Assembly (NCBI RefSeq): GCF_017352155.2 | Contig: NZ_CP071462.1 | Coordinates: forward strand, 3,286,001-3,350,000 | Direction of reading: 5' to 3' | Source: Haloterrigena alkaliphila | GTDB taxonomy: Archaea; Halobacteriota; Halobacteria; Halobacteriales; Natrialbaceae | DNA length: 64,000 bases | In this document: positions 9,528 to 22,082 of the stretch, one piece after another | Numbering within the stretch: position 1 is the first letter of the stretch | How the letters are laid out: every line of letters begins with the position of its first letter | The notes under the pieces: model-generated | The model's input: the letters and a program-made list of their open reading frames with translations, nothing else | Told to the model about the DNA's origin: nothing | Databases searched by the model: none | Translations under genes and position numbers: made by a program

Positions 9528-10826
9528 TTACGTCTCGTCGTCCACCCCGTCCTCGAGCCGTCGGCGGACGCTCGCCGCGTGGGCCTCGAGGCCTTCGGCG
9601 TCGGCGAGCGTGGTAATCGTCTCCCCGAGGTCCGAGAGCCCTTCGGCGGAGAGGCGCTGGACCGTGGTCGACCGGAGGAACGTTTCGACGGAGAGCCCTC
9701 CGGTCAGGCGCGCGCCGCCGTTGGTCGGCAGCACGTGGTTCGTCCCGCTGGCGTAGTCGCCCGCGGCGACGGGCGTGTTCGGACCCAGGAAGACGCTGCC
9801 CGCGCTGTCGATGCGCTCGAGCACCGCGTCTTCGTCGTCGGTGACGATCGAGAGGTGTTCGGGCGCGTACTCCTCGGTGAAGAGGATCGCCTCGCTCATC
9901 GACCGCGCCAGGAGGACGCCGCTGGCGTCGTTCTCGAGCGCTTCTCGGATCACGTCTTCGCGCTCGCGCGCGTGAGCCTGCTCGTCGACGGCCGCGGCGA
10001 CGGCGTCCGCGGTCCCCGCGTCGGCCGTGACGGCGACGACCGACGCGTTCGGATCGTGCTCGGCCTGGGCGACCAGTTCCGCCGCGACGAGGTCCGGATC
10101 GGCGGTCTCGTCGGCCACGACGACCACCTCGCTGGGTCCCGCGAGGAAGTCGATCTCGACGTCACCTCGAACTTCGGCTTTCGCGGCCGTGACCCACCTG
10201 TTTCCGGGACCGACGATCTTCTGGACCCGCGTGATCGTCTCGGTGCCGTAGGCCAGGCCCGCGATCGCCTGCGCGCCGCCGACGCTGTAGACCGCGTCCG
10301 CGCCCGCGACGTGGATCGCCGCCAGCGTCGCGGGATTCAGCTCGTCGGCCGGCGGCGTGACGACCGCGACGTGGTCGACGCCCGCGACGACCGCCGGAAC
10401 GACGGTCATGATCGCACTCGAGGGGTAGGCCGCAGACCCGCCCGGAACGTAGGCGCCGACCCGCTCGATCGGGCGGAATCGGCGGCCGAGTTCTCGGCCG
10501 GGCCCGAACTCCTCGCGCCAGTCCTCGGGGCGTTGCGCCTCGTGGAACTCCCGGACGTTGGCCGCGGCCGTCTCGATCGCCTCGCGCAGGTCATCTTCGA
10601 TGTTCTCGTACGCGCGCTCGCACGCGTCCGTGATCTCGATGTTCCCGAGCTCGACGTCGTCGAACTCGCTCGTGAACTCGCGGACGGCGACGTCGCCCTC
10701 CTCGCGCACCTGCTCGACGATTTCGCGGACGTCTCCTCTGACCGCCTCGATACCGGCGTCGCGCTCGAAGAAGGCGGCGCGGTCGGCCGGACCGAGGTCG
10801 GCGAGTTCCTGCACGGCTACTGTCAT
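9528..10826 (-). CDS. hisD: Histidinol dehydrogenase
   Basis: The 432-residue enzyme catalyses the last two steps of histidine synthesis (histidinol to histidinal to histidine) with two NAD+ and a zinc. Visible hallmarks are [14 protein letters not shown] (NAD region), the zinc and catalytic segment [14 protein letters not shown] with its Gln and His, [10 protein letters not shown], and [10 protein letters not shown] near the C-terminus. It is full length. Histidine genes are scattered here, since hisC lies 33 kb away, as is usual in haloarchaea. Confidence 0.96.
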   Translation of the reverse strand: MTVAVQELADLGPADRAAFFERDAGIEAVRGDVREIVEQVREEGDVAVREFTSEFDDVELGNIEITDACERAYENIEDDLREAIETAAANVREFHEAQRPEDWREEFGPGRELGRRFRPIERVGAYVPGGSAAYPSSAIMTVVPAVVAGVDHVAVVTPPADELNPATLAAIHVAGADAVYSVGGAQAIAGLAYGTETITRVQKIVGPGNRWVTAAKAEVRGDVEIDFLAGPSEVVVVADETADPDLVAAELVAQAEHDPNASVVAVTADAGTADAVAAAVDEQAHAREREDVIREALENDASGVLLARSMSEAILFTEEYAPEHLSIVTDDEDAVLERIDSAGSVFLGPNTPVAAGDYASGTNHVLPTNGGARLTGGLSVETFLRSTTVQRLSAEGLSDLGETITTLADAEGLEAHAASVRRRLEDGVDDET

Positions 10827-10880
10827 GGCTGCACGTTCGCGGGGTGTGCGAAAAACGGTTTCCTTCCGACCACGCGGGCG

Positions 10881-11102
10881 CTACGCGTCCCCGTCCTCGA
10901 CGGCCCAGACGCCGACGGCGTCGAGGGTCGCCCTGACGAACAGGTAGACGATGATCAGGAACCCGGCGATCGCGAACGGCGCCTGCAGGACGTCCGCGAC
11001 GCCCCGGCCGAACAGGAGCTGACTGAACCCGCGGACGAAGAAACTCAGTACCACGAGTCCGATCCCGACGACGGAGAGTTTGACGAACCCCGATCGATCC
11101 AT
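10881..11102 (-). CDS. Small two-helix membrane protein
   Basis: The 73-residue protein begins MDRSGFVKLSVVGIGLVV and has two transmembrane helices (about residues 8-26 and 40-60) with a short acidic tail (WAVEDGDA). No family is recognised. The start at 11102 is favoured over the ATG at 11165 because the latter adds a charged stretch that does not look coding. It lies 54 bases upstream of hisD on the same strand and may be co-transcribed with it. Confidence 0.6.
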   Translation of the reverse strand: MDRSGFVKLSVVGIGLVVLSFFVRGFSQLLFGRGVADVLQAPFAIAGFLIIVYLFVRATLDAVGVWAVEDGDA

Positions 11103-11290
11103 ACGCCATCGTACGACGCCGGTCGCTAAATCGTGTCGATCGCACGCCGCTCGTATCCGGCCCATGCTACCGCGACTCGCTCGAACTGCCCGACTCGAGC
11201 GCCGCCTTCGGCGGCGACCGGTCGCCGCGATGACCGTTTCGGGGAGACAAGTGCCGCATAACTATCCACCGGTCGCCGCACCTGCCTCGT

Positions 11291-11917
11291 ATGTGGCCGT
11301 GGGAACACGCGATCGTCGGCTATCTCGTCTACTCGTTGCTCTGTCACGCGGTGTATCGCGACTCGCCCGGCGGACTCGAGGCGTTCGCCGTCGTCTTCGC
11401 CTCCGTCCTGCCGGACCTCATCGACAAACCCCTCGCGTGGCAGTTCGGCGTCTTCGACGCCGGCTACGCCGTTGGGCACTCGATCTTCTTCGCCATCACC
11501 CTCTCGACCGTCGTCGGCGTGGTCGCTCGGTCCGCGAACCGGCCGCGATCGGCGCTCGCCTTCAGCCTGGGGTATCTCGTCCACTTGCCCGGCGACGTGG
11601 TCGACTCCTACGTCCGCGAGGACGTGTTCCTCCCCGAACTCGTGCTCTGGCCGATCGTGACCCTCGATGCCGGCGACGCCAACACCGGCTTCCTCGCGAA
11701 CTTCCTGTACTATTTCGGCCGCTACCGGTCGGAACTGCTCGCCGGTGATCTCCCGACCTACGTCTGGCTCCAGCTCGGACTCACGGGCTTCGCGGCGTTG
11801 CTCTGGCTCTACGACGGCGCGCCCGTCCTCCGGGATCTGCTGCGGGGATGCAAACGGCTCGTCGAGAAAGCGCTCGGTGCGGATCGTTCGTTCGAGGACT
11901 CTCCCCGACGACGATAG
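11291..11917 (+). CDS. Membrane metal-dependent hydrolase-like protein
   Basis: The 208-residue protein begins WPWEHAIVGYLVYS, with a His in the first helix. It then has SVLPDLIDKPLAW, VGHSIFFAI and GYLVHLPGDVVDSY, a series of His and Asp residues at helix ends like that of the gene at 5884. It has about five or six membrane segments and belongs to the DUF457-related group of putative membrane hydrolases. It is the last gene before the rRNA operon and points in the same direction. Confidence 0.75.
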   Translation: MWPWEHAIVGYLVYSLLCHAVYRDSPGGLEAFAVVFASVLPDLIDKPLAWQFGVFDAGYAVGHSIFFAITLSTVVGVVARSANRPRSALAFSLGYLVHLPGDVVDSYVREDVFLPELVLWPIVTLDAGDANTGFLANFLYYFGRYRSELLAGDLPTYVWLQLGLTGFAALLWLYDGAPVLRDLLRGCKRLVEKALGADRSFEDSPRRR

Positions 11918-12033
11918 CGCTTCAACCGGTCGCTCGAGGCGAGCAGCCCCTTCCGAGCCGTCGCGACGTTCTCCCGTGCACGACAGTCCCGCGAGGATGA
12001 TCAACACGGTGCAGACGGCGCTCGAGACGACGG

Positions 12034-12042
12034 CCTTATGTA
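12034..12042 (+). promoter_or_regulatory. rRNA promoter-like box, distal
   Basis: CCTTATGTA lies in the context GACGGCCTTATGTACG. It resembles the other boxes of this leader and is the weakest of the four matches. It may instead be fortuitous. Confidence 0.4.
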
Positions 12043-12234
12043 CGCGCCGGGATTTCGAAGTGAATGCAAACGACGCGGCCCACGCCGCCGCGTCCCCTCC
12101 GGCCGACACCCGGCACGGAGGCAGGCACTGTATCCCACCGCTCGTCTCGAGTCGTCGGTTCGATGGCTCGGGCTCTCGAGGGAACTCGCACTGCGCTCGG
12201 CCGGCTTCGGTTGGTCGTCGTCGCAGTGCGATGC

Positions 12235-12243
12235 CCTTATATG
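12235..12243 (+). promoter_or_regulatory. rRNA promoter-like box
   Basis: CCTTATATG follows GATG, matching the haloarchaeal rRNA promoter core (GATGCCTTAAGT-like). Transcription would start about 26 bases downstream. Confidence 0.65.
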
Positions 12244-12316
12244 ATGCGGGCACCTCCGTTGAGATGCGCGGAAGTCCCCGCCGGATGCGGTTTCCGGCGG
12301 CGGGACGATCCGATGC

Positions 12317-12325
12317 CCTTAAGTG
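12317..12325 (+). promoter_or_regulatory. rRNA promoter-like box, best match
   Basis: CCTTAAGTG is preceded by CGATGC, the closest copy of the halophile rRNA promoter consensus in the leader. It sits 82 bases after the previous box in the same GATGCCCTTA context, which points to a duplicated promoter unit. Confidence 0.75.
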
Positions 12326-12416
12326 TAACAGGGTGTTGGGATATGAACGCAACAAACGCGTGATCGACGGGACGTTCAACTCGTTCCGTCATCTCGGACC
12401 GCTCGCAGTCCGAAGG

Positions 12417-12425
12417 GGTTATGTA
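12417..12425 (+). promoter_or_regulatory. rRNA promoter-like box, proximal
   Basis: GGTTATGTA lies inside the near-palindrome GGGGTTATGTACCCC, about 100 bases after the previous box. It could be the promoter nearest to the processing stem. Confidence 0.5.
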
Positions 12426-12502
12426 CCCCGGACGGCTTACGAATAGGTCCGAAGGAGATGAGGATTCCACCCCTGCGGTCCGCCGTACAGATGGAATCTG
12501 AT

Positions 12503-12535
12503 GTTAGCCTTGGTAGTTCGGTGACGCCCGATCGG
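12503..12535 (+). other. 16S rRNA processing stem, 5' strand with bulge-helix-bulge
   Basis: Bases 12503-12519 are exactly complementary to 14207-14223 (17 bp). Next comes a 4-bp helix GGTG (12520-12523) with CACC (14200-14203), then 12527-12535 pairs with 14191-14199. The two 3-nt bulges are ACG (12524-12526) here and TTT (14204-14206) on the other strand. This is the exact bulge-helix-bulge substrate of the archaeal tRNA-splicing endonuclease. Confidence 0.9.
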
Positions 12536-12630
12536 TCGGCGATCAACGGTCACCGAACGTGGACCCATGTGTGAGTGTGTACCAACATTCACCGCCAACA
12601 GACCCTCCCCTCACGGGGAGAACAGATAGC

Positions 12631-14104
<1,474 letters not shown>

Positions 14105-14190
14105 ACAGACCGGGACTGGGGCGCCGCCCCAGCCCACAAGTCGTGGCGCGTCGCGCCACGCAGTCCACGTTCGATCGACCATCCGTTCGG

Positions 14191-14223
14191 CCGATCGGGC
14201 ACCTTTGAACTACCAAGGCTAAC
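14191..14223 (+). other. 16S rRNA processing stem, 3' strand
   Basis: This is the partner of 12503-12535: 17 exact base pairs at 14207-14223, the bulge TTT, the central CACC and a 9-bp inner helix. Together the two strands loop out the complete 16S for excision. Confidence 0.9.
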
Positions 14224-14262
14224 ATTTCGCTCCCTACCGAGCCGTGACGGCTCGGTAGGGGT

Positions 14263-14334
14263 GGGCCCATAGCTCAGTGGTAGAGTGCCTCCTTTGCAAG
14301 GAGGATGCCCAGGGTTCGAATCCCTGTGGGTCCA
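14263..14334 (+). tRNA. tRNA-Ala (anticodon TGC)
   Basis: This 72-base tRNA has the acceptor stem GGGCCCA/TGGGTCC with discriminator A, the D-loop AGCTCAGTGGTAGAG, the anticodon TGC at 14295-14297 and the T-loop GGTTCGAATCC. CCA is not encoded. Its place in the 16S-23S spacer is the usual archaeal arrangement. Confidence 0.97.
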
Positions 14335-14356
14335 TGACTCGGAGCGGATCGGGATC

Positions 14357-14370
14357 GTGTCCCTTAAGTG
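14357..14370 (+). promoter_or_regulatory. Internal promoter-like box before 23S
   Basis: GTGTCCCTTAAGTG in the 16S-23S spacer repeats the CCTTAAGTG core seen upstream of 16S (12317-12325). An internal spacer promoter has been described in halobacterial rRNA operons. Here it is inferred from the shared core only. Confidence 0.55.
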
Positions 14371-14478
14371 GGACAGGCACTTCCGATCTAATCCGAACGC
14401 AAACCGATGCACCAGCCCGTGTAAACGTGGCTGGGAAGGGTTAATGCACGCCGCGTCTACGGCGTGCAGATGAGACCG

Positions 14479-14515
14479 TGTGTACGTGTAGTCCAGGCGT
14501 CCACTGGACCCGTTC
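14479..14515 (+). other. 23S rRNA processing stem, 5' strand with bulge-helix-bulge
   Basis: Bases 14479-14495 are exactly complementary to 17531-17547, and G14496 pairs with C17530. Then a 4-bp helix GCGT (14497-14500) pairs with ACGC (17523-17526), and 14506-14515 pairs with 17511-17520. The bulges are CCA (14501-14503) and AAA (17527-17529). This is a canonical bulge-helix-bulge. Confidence 0.9.
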
Positions 14516-14562
14516 CCGGGTCACATACGTGATTGCATCTCGCAATCGCCGATCCGATGAAC

Positions 14563-17476
<2,914 letters not shown>

Positions 17477-17510
17477 TCATACTACAATCGCATTGGATCC
17501 GTGACGCGGT

Positions 17511-17547
17511 GAACGGGTCCGGACGCAAACTGGACTACACGTACACA
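17511..17547 (+). other. 23S rRNA processing stem, 3' strand
   Basis: This is the partner of 14479-14515: an inner 10-bp helix at 17511-17520, the bulge AAA and a 17-bp outer helix at 17531-17547. It closes the loop that releases pre-23S. Confidence 0.9.
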
Positions 17548-17618
17548 ACGGTCAGAGACACGAGACACTAGCCGAGACCGATATTGGTATGGCGACGGTT
17601 CGATTCCGTTGATCGGCG

Positions 17619-17740
17619 TTCGGCGGCCACAGCGGCGGGGTTCCTCCCGTACCCATCCCGAACACGGAAGATAAGCCCGCCTGCGTTTCGGTGAGTACTG
17701 GAGTGCGCGAGCCTCTGGGAGACCCGATTCGCCGCCACCC
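17619..17740 (+). rRNA. rrf: 5S ribosomal RNA
   Basis: This 122-base RNA contains the conserved TCCCGTACCCATCCCGAACACGG core and the late GAGTACTGGAGTGCGCGAGCC, with ends GGCGGCC and GGTTCGCCGCC-like strands that pair. No tRNA-Cys follows it, unlike in many haloarchaeal operons. Confidence 0.96.
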
Positions 17741-17798
17741 ATTCATACTCCATTTCACAACTCAAGAGGGACGCCTCCGTCACTCGGAGCCGTCCCGG

Positions 17799-17803
17799 TT
17801 TTT
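17799..17803 (+). terminator. Oligo-T terminator after 5S
   Basis: A TTTTT run follows the GC-rich segment GGAGCCGTCCCGG about 60 bases after 5S. Archaeal RNA polymerase stops at such T runs. It is the first one downstream of the operon. Confidence 0.5.
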
Positions 17804-17936
17804 CGCCCGACGAGCAGCGGCGCTCGCTCGGATATTCATATTTTCGGAACTCGTCGGCGATCGGATCACACCTGTCCAAATGCTCCCAAATTCTTTTGGA
17901 GCGGGGCTTATTCGAGTGTGTGAGAGACACTGCAGT

Positions 17937-18347
17937 ATGGAATCGGCAGACCTCTCTCTGGACGCCGCTTACGGACTCCTCTCCGAGTCGCGCCGTCGAT
18001 ACGTCCTGTACTACTTTCTGGACAACGACCACGCGAACATCGAGCGACTCGCCATTCAGATCGCCGCCTGGGAATCGAACACCCGAATCGACGACGTCAC
18101 CGAAGAACAGACGCAGCGAGTGACGACCTCGCTGCTTCACAGCCACATTCCGGAACTCGCCGACAACGGAATCGTGGAGTACGACGGCCGAACGGGCGAC
18201 GTGATCGTCGACGACGAGTTCGACGAGATTCGTGAGACGGCGGCCCAGGCCAGAGCGACCGAAGACGACATCCCCATTACCGGCTCGTCGCGAGAGTCGT
18301 TCCTCTATAGTGAGCCGTTACCGTCTTCGAAGACCGAGCACCAGTAA
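17937..18347 (+). CDS. DUF7344-type winged-helix protein
   Basis: The 136-residue protein begins MESADLSLDAAYGLLSESRR, followed by RYVLYYFLDND, a region with HTH character, LLHSHIPELADNGIVEYDG and an acidic C-terminal tail. Haloarchaea encode many of these proteins, thought to be DNA-binding or partner-binding regulators. The start at 17937 fits the family N-terminus; upstream in-frame codons overlap the 5S RNA. Its targets are unknown. Two further family members lie at 31905 and 52355. Confidence 0.82.
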   Translation: MESADLSLDAAYGLLSESRRRYVLYYFLDNDHANIERLAIQIAAWESNTRIDDVTEEQTQRVTTSLLHSHIPELADNGIVEYDGRTGDVIVDDEFDEIRETAAQARATEDDIPITGSSRESFLYSEPLPSSKTEHQ

Positions 18348-18602
18348 TCCGCGCTCGGTGTCGGTTTGCTTGACGAGCGGTAACGTCTCTCTTCGAGCGC
18401 ATTGCGCGGGGAATTTCGCCCCCGCCGTACCGGCGAAACGACGGGGACTTCGGGGGTGGGAATCGGAACGGGTGACACTGGCGGTACGCCAGCATGGTAA
18501 ATAATACCAAACACTACTACACGGTTACCGCCTTTCTCAGTACGTGAAAATCGCACCGTCGTTCGCGTGAACGCGTATCGCCCGGAACACTAACGTCCAG
18601 CG

Positions 18603-18780
18603 TCATTCCGAGGCGGCACGCCGCGTCGGCTGGCTAACCCTCGTGCCGGGCGGAGGAGCTGACGTGCTCCCCGATCGGGTGGGGAAACCCACCGGTGTAT
18701 CGCGTGCCCGGGTTCGCCGTGCTGTCATCGCACCCGAGTGGGTCTGCTCGGCCGGGGACTAGAGGCACGCAGGCTCCCTA
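18603..18780. ncRNA. Candidate structured RNA of unknown family
   Basis: The 466-base gap between the DUF7344 gene and coxB holds no protein gene. Several perfect hairpins cluster here. GGAGC-TGACGT-GCTCC is at 18655-18670. GGTGGG-GAAA-CCCACC, with a GNRA tetraloop, is at 18678-18693 inside CGAT/ATCG. A 7-bp stem GCGTGCC/GGCACGC (18702-18708 with 18764-18770) encloses GTGC-7-GCAC (18719-18733) and CCGAG-8-CTCGG (18734-18751), a three-way junction. It lacks the SRP and RNase P consensus cores. The strand is uncertain: it could be a free RNA on plus or the 3' region of the coxB transcript on minus. Confidence 0.45.
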
Positions 18781-18813
18781 GGTGTGGGGCTCGTTTAACT
18801 CTTCGGCGATGTC

Positions 18814-19584
18814 TCACCCTGGATCGGGTGCCTCGGCGACGGTCCCTTCGTTCTCCTCGAGCCACTGATCGTACGTTTCGCGGTCGACGACGACGATTTC
18901 CCCCTCCATCCGCGAGTGGCCGGCGCCACAGAACTCAGCACAGACGACGTCGTAGCGGCCCGGTTCGTCGACGGTGGTCCGAGCGCGCGTGTAATCGCCG
19001 GGGAACGCGTCCTGTTTGATACCGAGATCCGGCGCGAAAAGCGAGTGAATGACGTCGTCCGTGGTGAGCCAAAACGTCACGTCTTCGTTCGCCGGGATCA
19101 CGATCTGGTTCTCCGTCGTGACGTTCGCTTCGGGATAGGTCGCCTGCCACTCCCACTGGTAGCCGCGGACGTGGACCTCTTCGTCCCCGGTGTCGGGAAG
19201 GTCCTCGAAGGAGTCGAACCCTTCCTGACTCCGATTGTCGGACTCGAGGGCCTGCGACGGCGAGACGTACGGGTTGACGAGAACGGTGTAGCCCGAGAGG
19301 CCGACGAACAGGAGGATGATCGCCGTCGCGGCGGTCCAGGTGATCTCGAGGGCCGGATCCTCCGTGGTGGGCTGGGGGTCGTCGTTGTCGTGGAACTTGA
19401 CGGCCGCGTAGACCAGAATCATCAGGACGAACAGGGTCAGGGGCAAGGCGACGTAGAGCAACTGGTACTCGAGGCCGTCGATCAGTTCGCGGTTGGGCGA
19501 CTGGGCGGCGACCGTACCGGGTATTGCGACGAGATACGCGAGTAGTGCGACGCAGCCTGCGCCGAGCGTCCGTCGACGGCTCAT
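18814..19584 (-). CDS. coxB: Cytochrome c oxidase subunit II
   Basis: The 256-residue protein has a signal-like N-terminus (residues 1-27, ending VAAQ) and two membrane helices (about 40-62 and 85-104). A periplasmic-side cupredoxin domain carries the CuA site: H180, C215, C219, H223 and M226 in CAEFCGAGHSRM, plus the aromatic patch GYQWEW. This is the electron entry subunit of a heme-copper oxidase with a full CuA centre. It is transcribed away from coxA across a 218-base divergent promoter region. Confidence 0.95.
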   Translation of the reverse strand: MSRRRTLGAGCVALLAYLVAIPGTVAAQSPNRELIDGLEYQLLYVALPLTLFVLMILVYAAVKFHDNDDPQPTTEDPALEITWTAATAIILLFVGLSGYTVLVNPYVSPSQALESDNRSQEGFDSFEDLPDTGDEEVHVRGYQWEWQATYPEANVTTENQIVIPANEDVTFWLTTDDVIHSLFAPDLGIKQDAFPGDYTRARTTVDEPGRYDVVCAEFCGAGHSRMEGEIVVVDRETYDQWLEENEGTVAEAPDPG

Positions 19585-19802
19585 TGGCGGTCGTTCAACG
19601 ACCGGCGTGATATACGGTGGCCATCGAAAACCGGACAGTCACGGCTCCGTATGAGTGTAGACGAACGCTGTACTGGGAAGGCGGGTCAAAACCGATGACA
19701 GTCACGGGTTCGCCACTCCATTTTTATTTGGATCGGTGATGTGCCTCCCGCTATGCACGGCGACGAGCAGTGCGGTCGAGGGAGTGGAGGTGACGGGCGT
19801 CG

Positions 19803-22082
19803 ATGAACCGTGCGCTCGCGGAGGTTTCGTTGTTCGGAATCGTCCTGGTCGGCTGTCTGCTAACGATTCGTCTGGCGCGCCGGAAGCGGGGCGATCCGTC
19901 GCCGGACGGGGGGTACGCGACGGGCCGCCAGCGAGGAGTCGGTCTCGCCGACCTGAAGGCGGCCGCGGTGCGCTGGACGACGACGACGAACCACCGCGAG
20001 ATCGGGATGCTCTACATCGCGTTCGGCACCGTCGCGGCGATCTGGGGCGGGATCGACGCGATGATGATTCGAACGCACCTGCTGACGCCGGAGGCGAACC
20101 TCTGGACGGAGCAGACGTACAACGAGTTGTTCACGATGCACGGGCTGACGATGCTGATCTTCTTCGTGACGCCCGTCTTCTTCGGAATTGGAAACTACTT
20201 CCTGCCGCTGTTGATCGGGGCGGACGACATGGCGTTTCCGCGATTGAACGCGATCGGGTTCTGGCTGTTGCCCCCGTCGCTGTTACTCGCTCGCCTGGGG
20301 ATCGTGGCCGAAGTGACGGGAGGGATACTCGCGATCGTCGTCCCGAACGATTGGCTGTCGGTGCTGTTAGCGTTTCAGGAGCCGGCGATCGGGTGGACGA
20401 TGTATCCGCCCCTGTCGCTGGCTCCGAATCCCCAGACGAATTTCCTCCTCCTCGGGCTCCACTTGAGTGGCATCGCTACCACGATCGGGGCGATCAACTT
20501 CATCACGACGGTGATCTACGAGCGCGACGAATCGATCGGCTGGGCGAACCTCGATATCTTTTCGTGGAACATGCTCATCACGAGCGCGATCATCGTCTTC
20601 GCGTTCCCGCTGCTCGGCACGGCCCTGCTCATGTTGCTGTTCGACCGCAACTTCGGGACGACGTTCTTCGCCGTCGAGGGGGGTGGTCCCATCCTCTGGC
20701 AGCACTTGCTGTGGTTCTGGGGCCACCCGGAGGTGTACATCATCTTCTTGCCGGCAACCGGGCTGATGAGCCTCATCCTGCCGAAGTTCGTCGGTCGCAA
20801 GCTGTTCGGGTTCAAGTTCATCGTCTACTCGACGATCGCGATCGGCGTCCTCTCCTTTGGCGTCTGGGCCCACCACATGTTCGTGACCGGCGTGGACCCC
20901 CGTATCCGGGCGAGTTTCATGGCTACCTCGATCGCCATCGCCGTTCCCAGCGCGATCAAGGTGTTCAACTGGATCACCACGATGTGGAACGGCGACGTCC
21001 GACTGGCCGCACCCACGGTCCTCTGCGTCGGCTCGATCGGCCTGTTCATCGTCGGCGGCGTCACCGGCATCTTCCTCGCCGTCATCCCGGTCGACATCAT
21101 CTACCACGGCACCTACTACGTCGTCGGCCACTTCCACCTCATCCTCATGGGGATCATCCCGCTCATGATGTTCGCCGCCAGCTACTACTGGTACCCCATG
21201 CTCACCGGCCGGATGTACGACCGACGACTCGCGATCTTCCAGTCGTCGCTGCTCGTCGTCGGCGCCGCACTCACGTTCATGACGCTGATGGCGCTCGGCT
21301 TTCTCGAGCACCCCCGCCGGTACGCGACGTATCCGCCGGAGTTCTCGGCGCTGCACGTCGTCGCGACCGTCGGTGCCTTTCTCATCGGGATCAGCGTCCT
21401 CATGTGGCTCTACAACATGATTTGGTCGTACTTTCAGGGGGCGCCGATCGAGACGGCGGATCCGTGGGAACTCAAGGCGACCGAACAGTTCACGCCCGAG
21501 TGGCAGTGGTTCGAGGACCGACTCGAGCGCGAGCACGGAATCCCGCCGAGCGAACCCGACGAGGTCCGCCCGTCGTACGTCCCGGCTCAGGAGGAGCGCC
21601 CGCCGTCGCTGTACGGCCGAATCGTGCCGGTCGCTCGGCGGGCCGCGAACGACGCTGGTGTGGGTGCAGCCGGCGGGCTCGTCGGCGCCGTCCTCATGTC
21701 CGGCGTGCTCGCCGTCGCCGTCCTGCTGGGCGTGTTCGACCTCGCGTCCTTCGCGAGTCTCGCAACGCTCGTGGGCCTGCCCGAGAACCTCCTGCTCGGG
21801 TACGGACTCTTCCTCTTCGGCGGGATGACGGTCTGGCCCCTGCTGTTCCTGTCGCTGGGTGAGTACCTGCCGGGCGAACTCACCTTCGTCACGGGGCTGT
21901 GGTACGCGACGGTCATCGCGTCGGGCTTCGCCATCGCGTTCTACACCGGCCAGACCGGGCTCGAGCTGGTGACGTACCTCATCTTCGTCCTGCTCGCTCA
22001 CTGGATCTACGGGCTGGGGCTCGCCGGGATCATCACGTACCTCGGCGGTCGCCGACCGACGTCACCGGAGGGGCCGCGATGA
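19803..22082 (+). CDS. coxA: Cytochrome c oxidase subunit I with C-terminal four-helix extension
   Basis: The 759-residue integral membrane catalytic subunit has the heme a ligand H113 and the D-channel residues N131 and D141. The CuB and cross-link motif WFWGHPEVYI gives H308, E310 and Y312. CuB ligands are H357 and H358, the K-channel Lys is K386, and heme ligands H443 and H445 lie in VGHFHL. This is an A-type oxidase with both proton channels. Residues about 618-759 form an additional module of four hydrophobic helices (DUF6789-like by eye) not found in ordinary subunit I and distinct from subunit III, which is encoded at 24540. The last 4 bases overlap the next gene (ATGA). Confidence 0.95.
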   Translation: MNRALAEVSLFGIVLVGCLLTIRLARRKRGDPSPDGGYATGRQRGVGLADLKAAAVRWTTTTNHREIGMLYIAFGTVAAIWGGIDAMMIRTHLLTPEANLWTEQTYNELFTMHGLTMLIFFVTPVFFGIGNYFLPLLIGADDMAFPRLNAIGFWLLPPSLLLARLGIVAEVTGGILAIVVPNDWLSVLLAFQEPAIGWTMYPPLSLAPNPQTNFLLLGLHLSGIATTIGAINFITTVIYERDESIGWANLDIFSWNMLITSAIIVFAFPLLGTALLMLLFDRNFGTTFFAVEGGGPILWQHLLWFWGHPEVYIIFLPATGLMSLILPKFVGRKLFGFKFIVYSTIAIGVLSFGVWAHHMFVTGVDPRIRASFMATSIAIAVPSAIKVFNWITTMWNGDVRLAAPTVLCVGSIGLFIVGGVTGIFLAVIPVDIIYHGTYYVVGHFHLILMGIIPLMMFAASYYWYPMLTGRMYDRRLAIFQSSLLVVGAALTFMTLMALGFLEHPRRYATYPPEFSALHVVATVGAFLIGISVLMWLYNMIWSYFQGAPIETADPWELKATEQFTPEWQWFEDRLEREHGIPPSEPDEVRPSYVPAQEERPPSLYGRIVPVARRAANDAGVGAAGGLVGAVLMSGVLAVAVLLGVFDLASFASLATLVGLPENLLLGYGLFLFGGMTVWPLLFLSLGEYLPGELTFVTGLWYATVIASGFAIAFYTGQTGLELVTYLIFVLLAHWIYGLGLAGIITYLGGRRPTSPEGPR

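Larger units (their letters stand above)
11918..12630 (+). promoter_or_regulatory. rRNA operon promoter/leader region, no gene
   Basis: This is 713 bases without a plausible protein. It carries at least four spaced TATA-like promoter elements, the 5' strand of the 16S processing stem, and a CTCCCC-TCAC-GGGGAG hairpin at about 12605-12620 just before 16S. Multiple tandem promoters ahead of 16S are well established for halophilic archaea and give growth-rate control. Confidence 0.8.

Noticed and set aside
18590-18790. A cobalamin riboswitch on the minus strand, because AGCCAG-like sequence resembles the B12 box
   Set aside because: The remaining B12-box bases and the upstream core do not fit, and no cobalamin gene lies downstream on that strand.
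18590-18790. SRP RNA or RNase P RNA in the coxB downstream gap
   Set aside because: Neither the GGAAGG/GCAG helix 8 core of SRP RNA nor the GAGGAAAGTC core of RNase P RNA is present, and the length is too short for either.
20367-22001. 544-codon minus-strand frame opposite coxA
   Set aside because: It is an antisense shadow of a gene with complete oxidase motifs; its composition is Glu/Arg/Asp without any domain.
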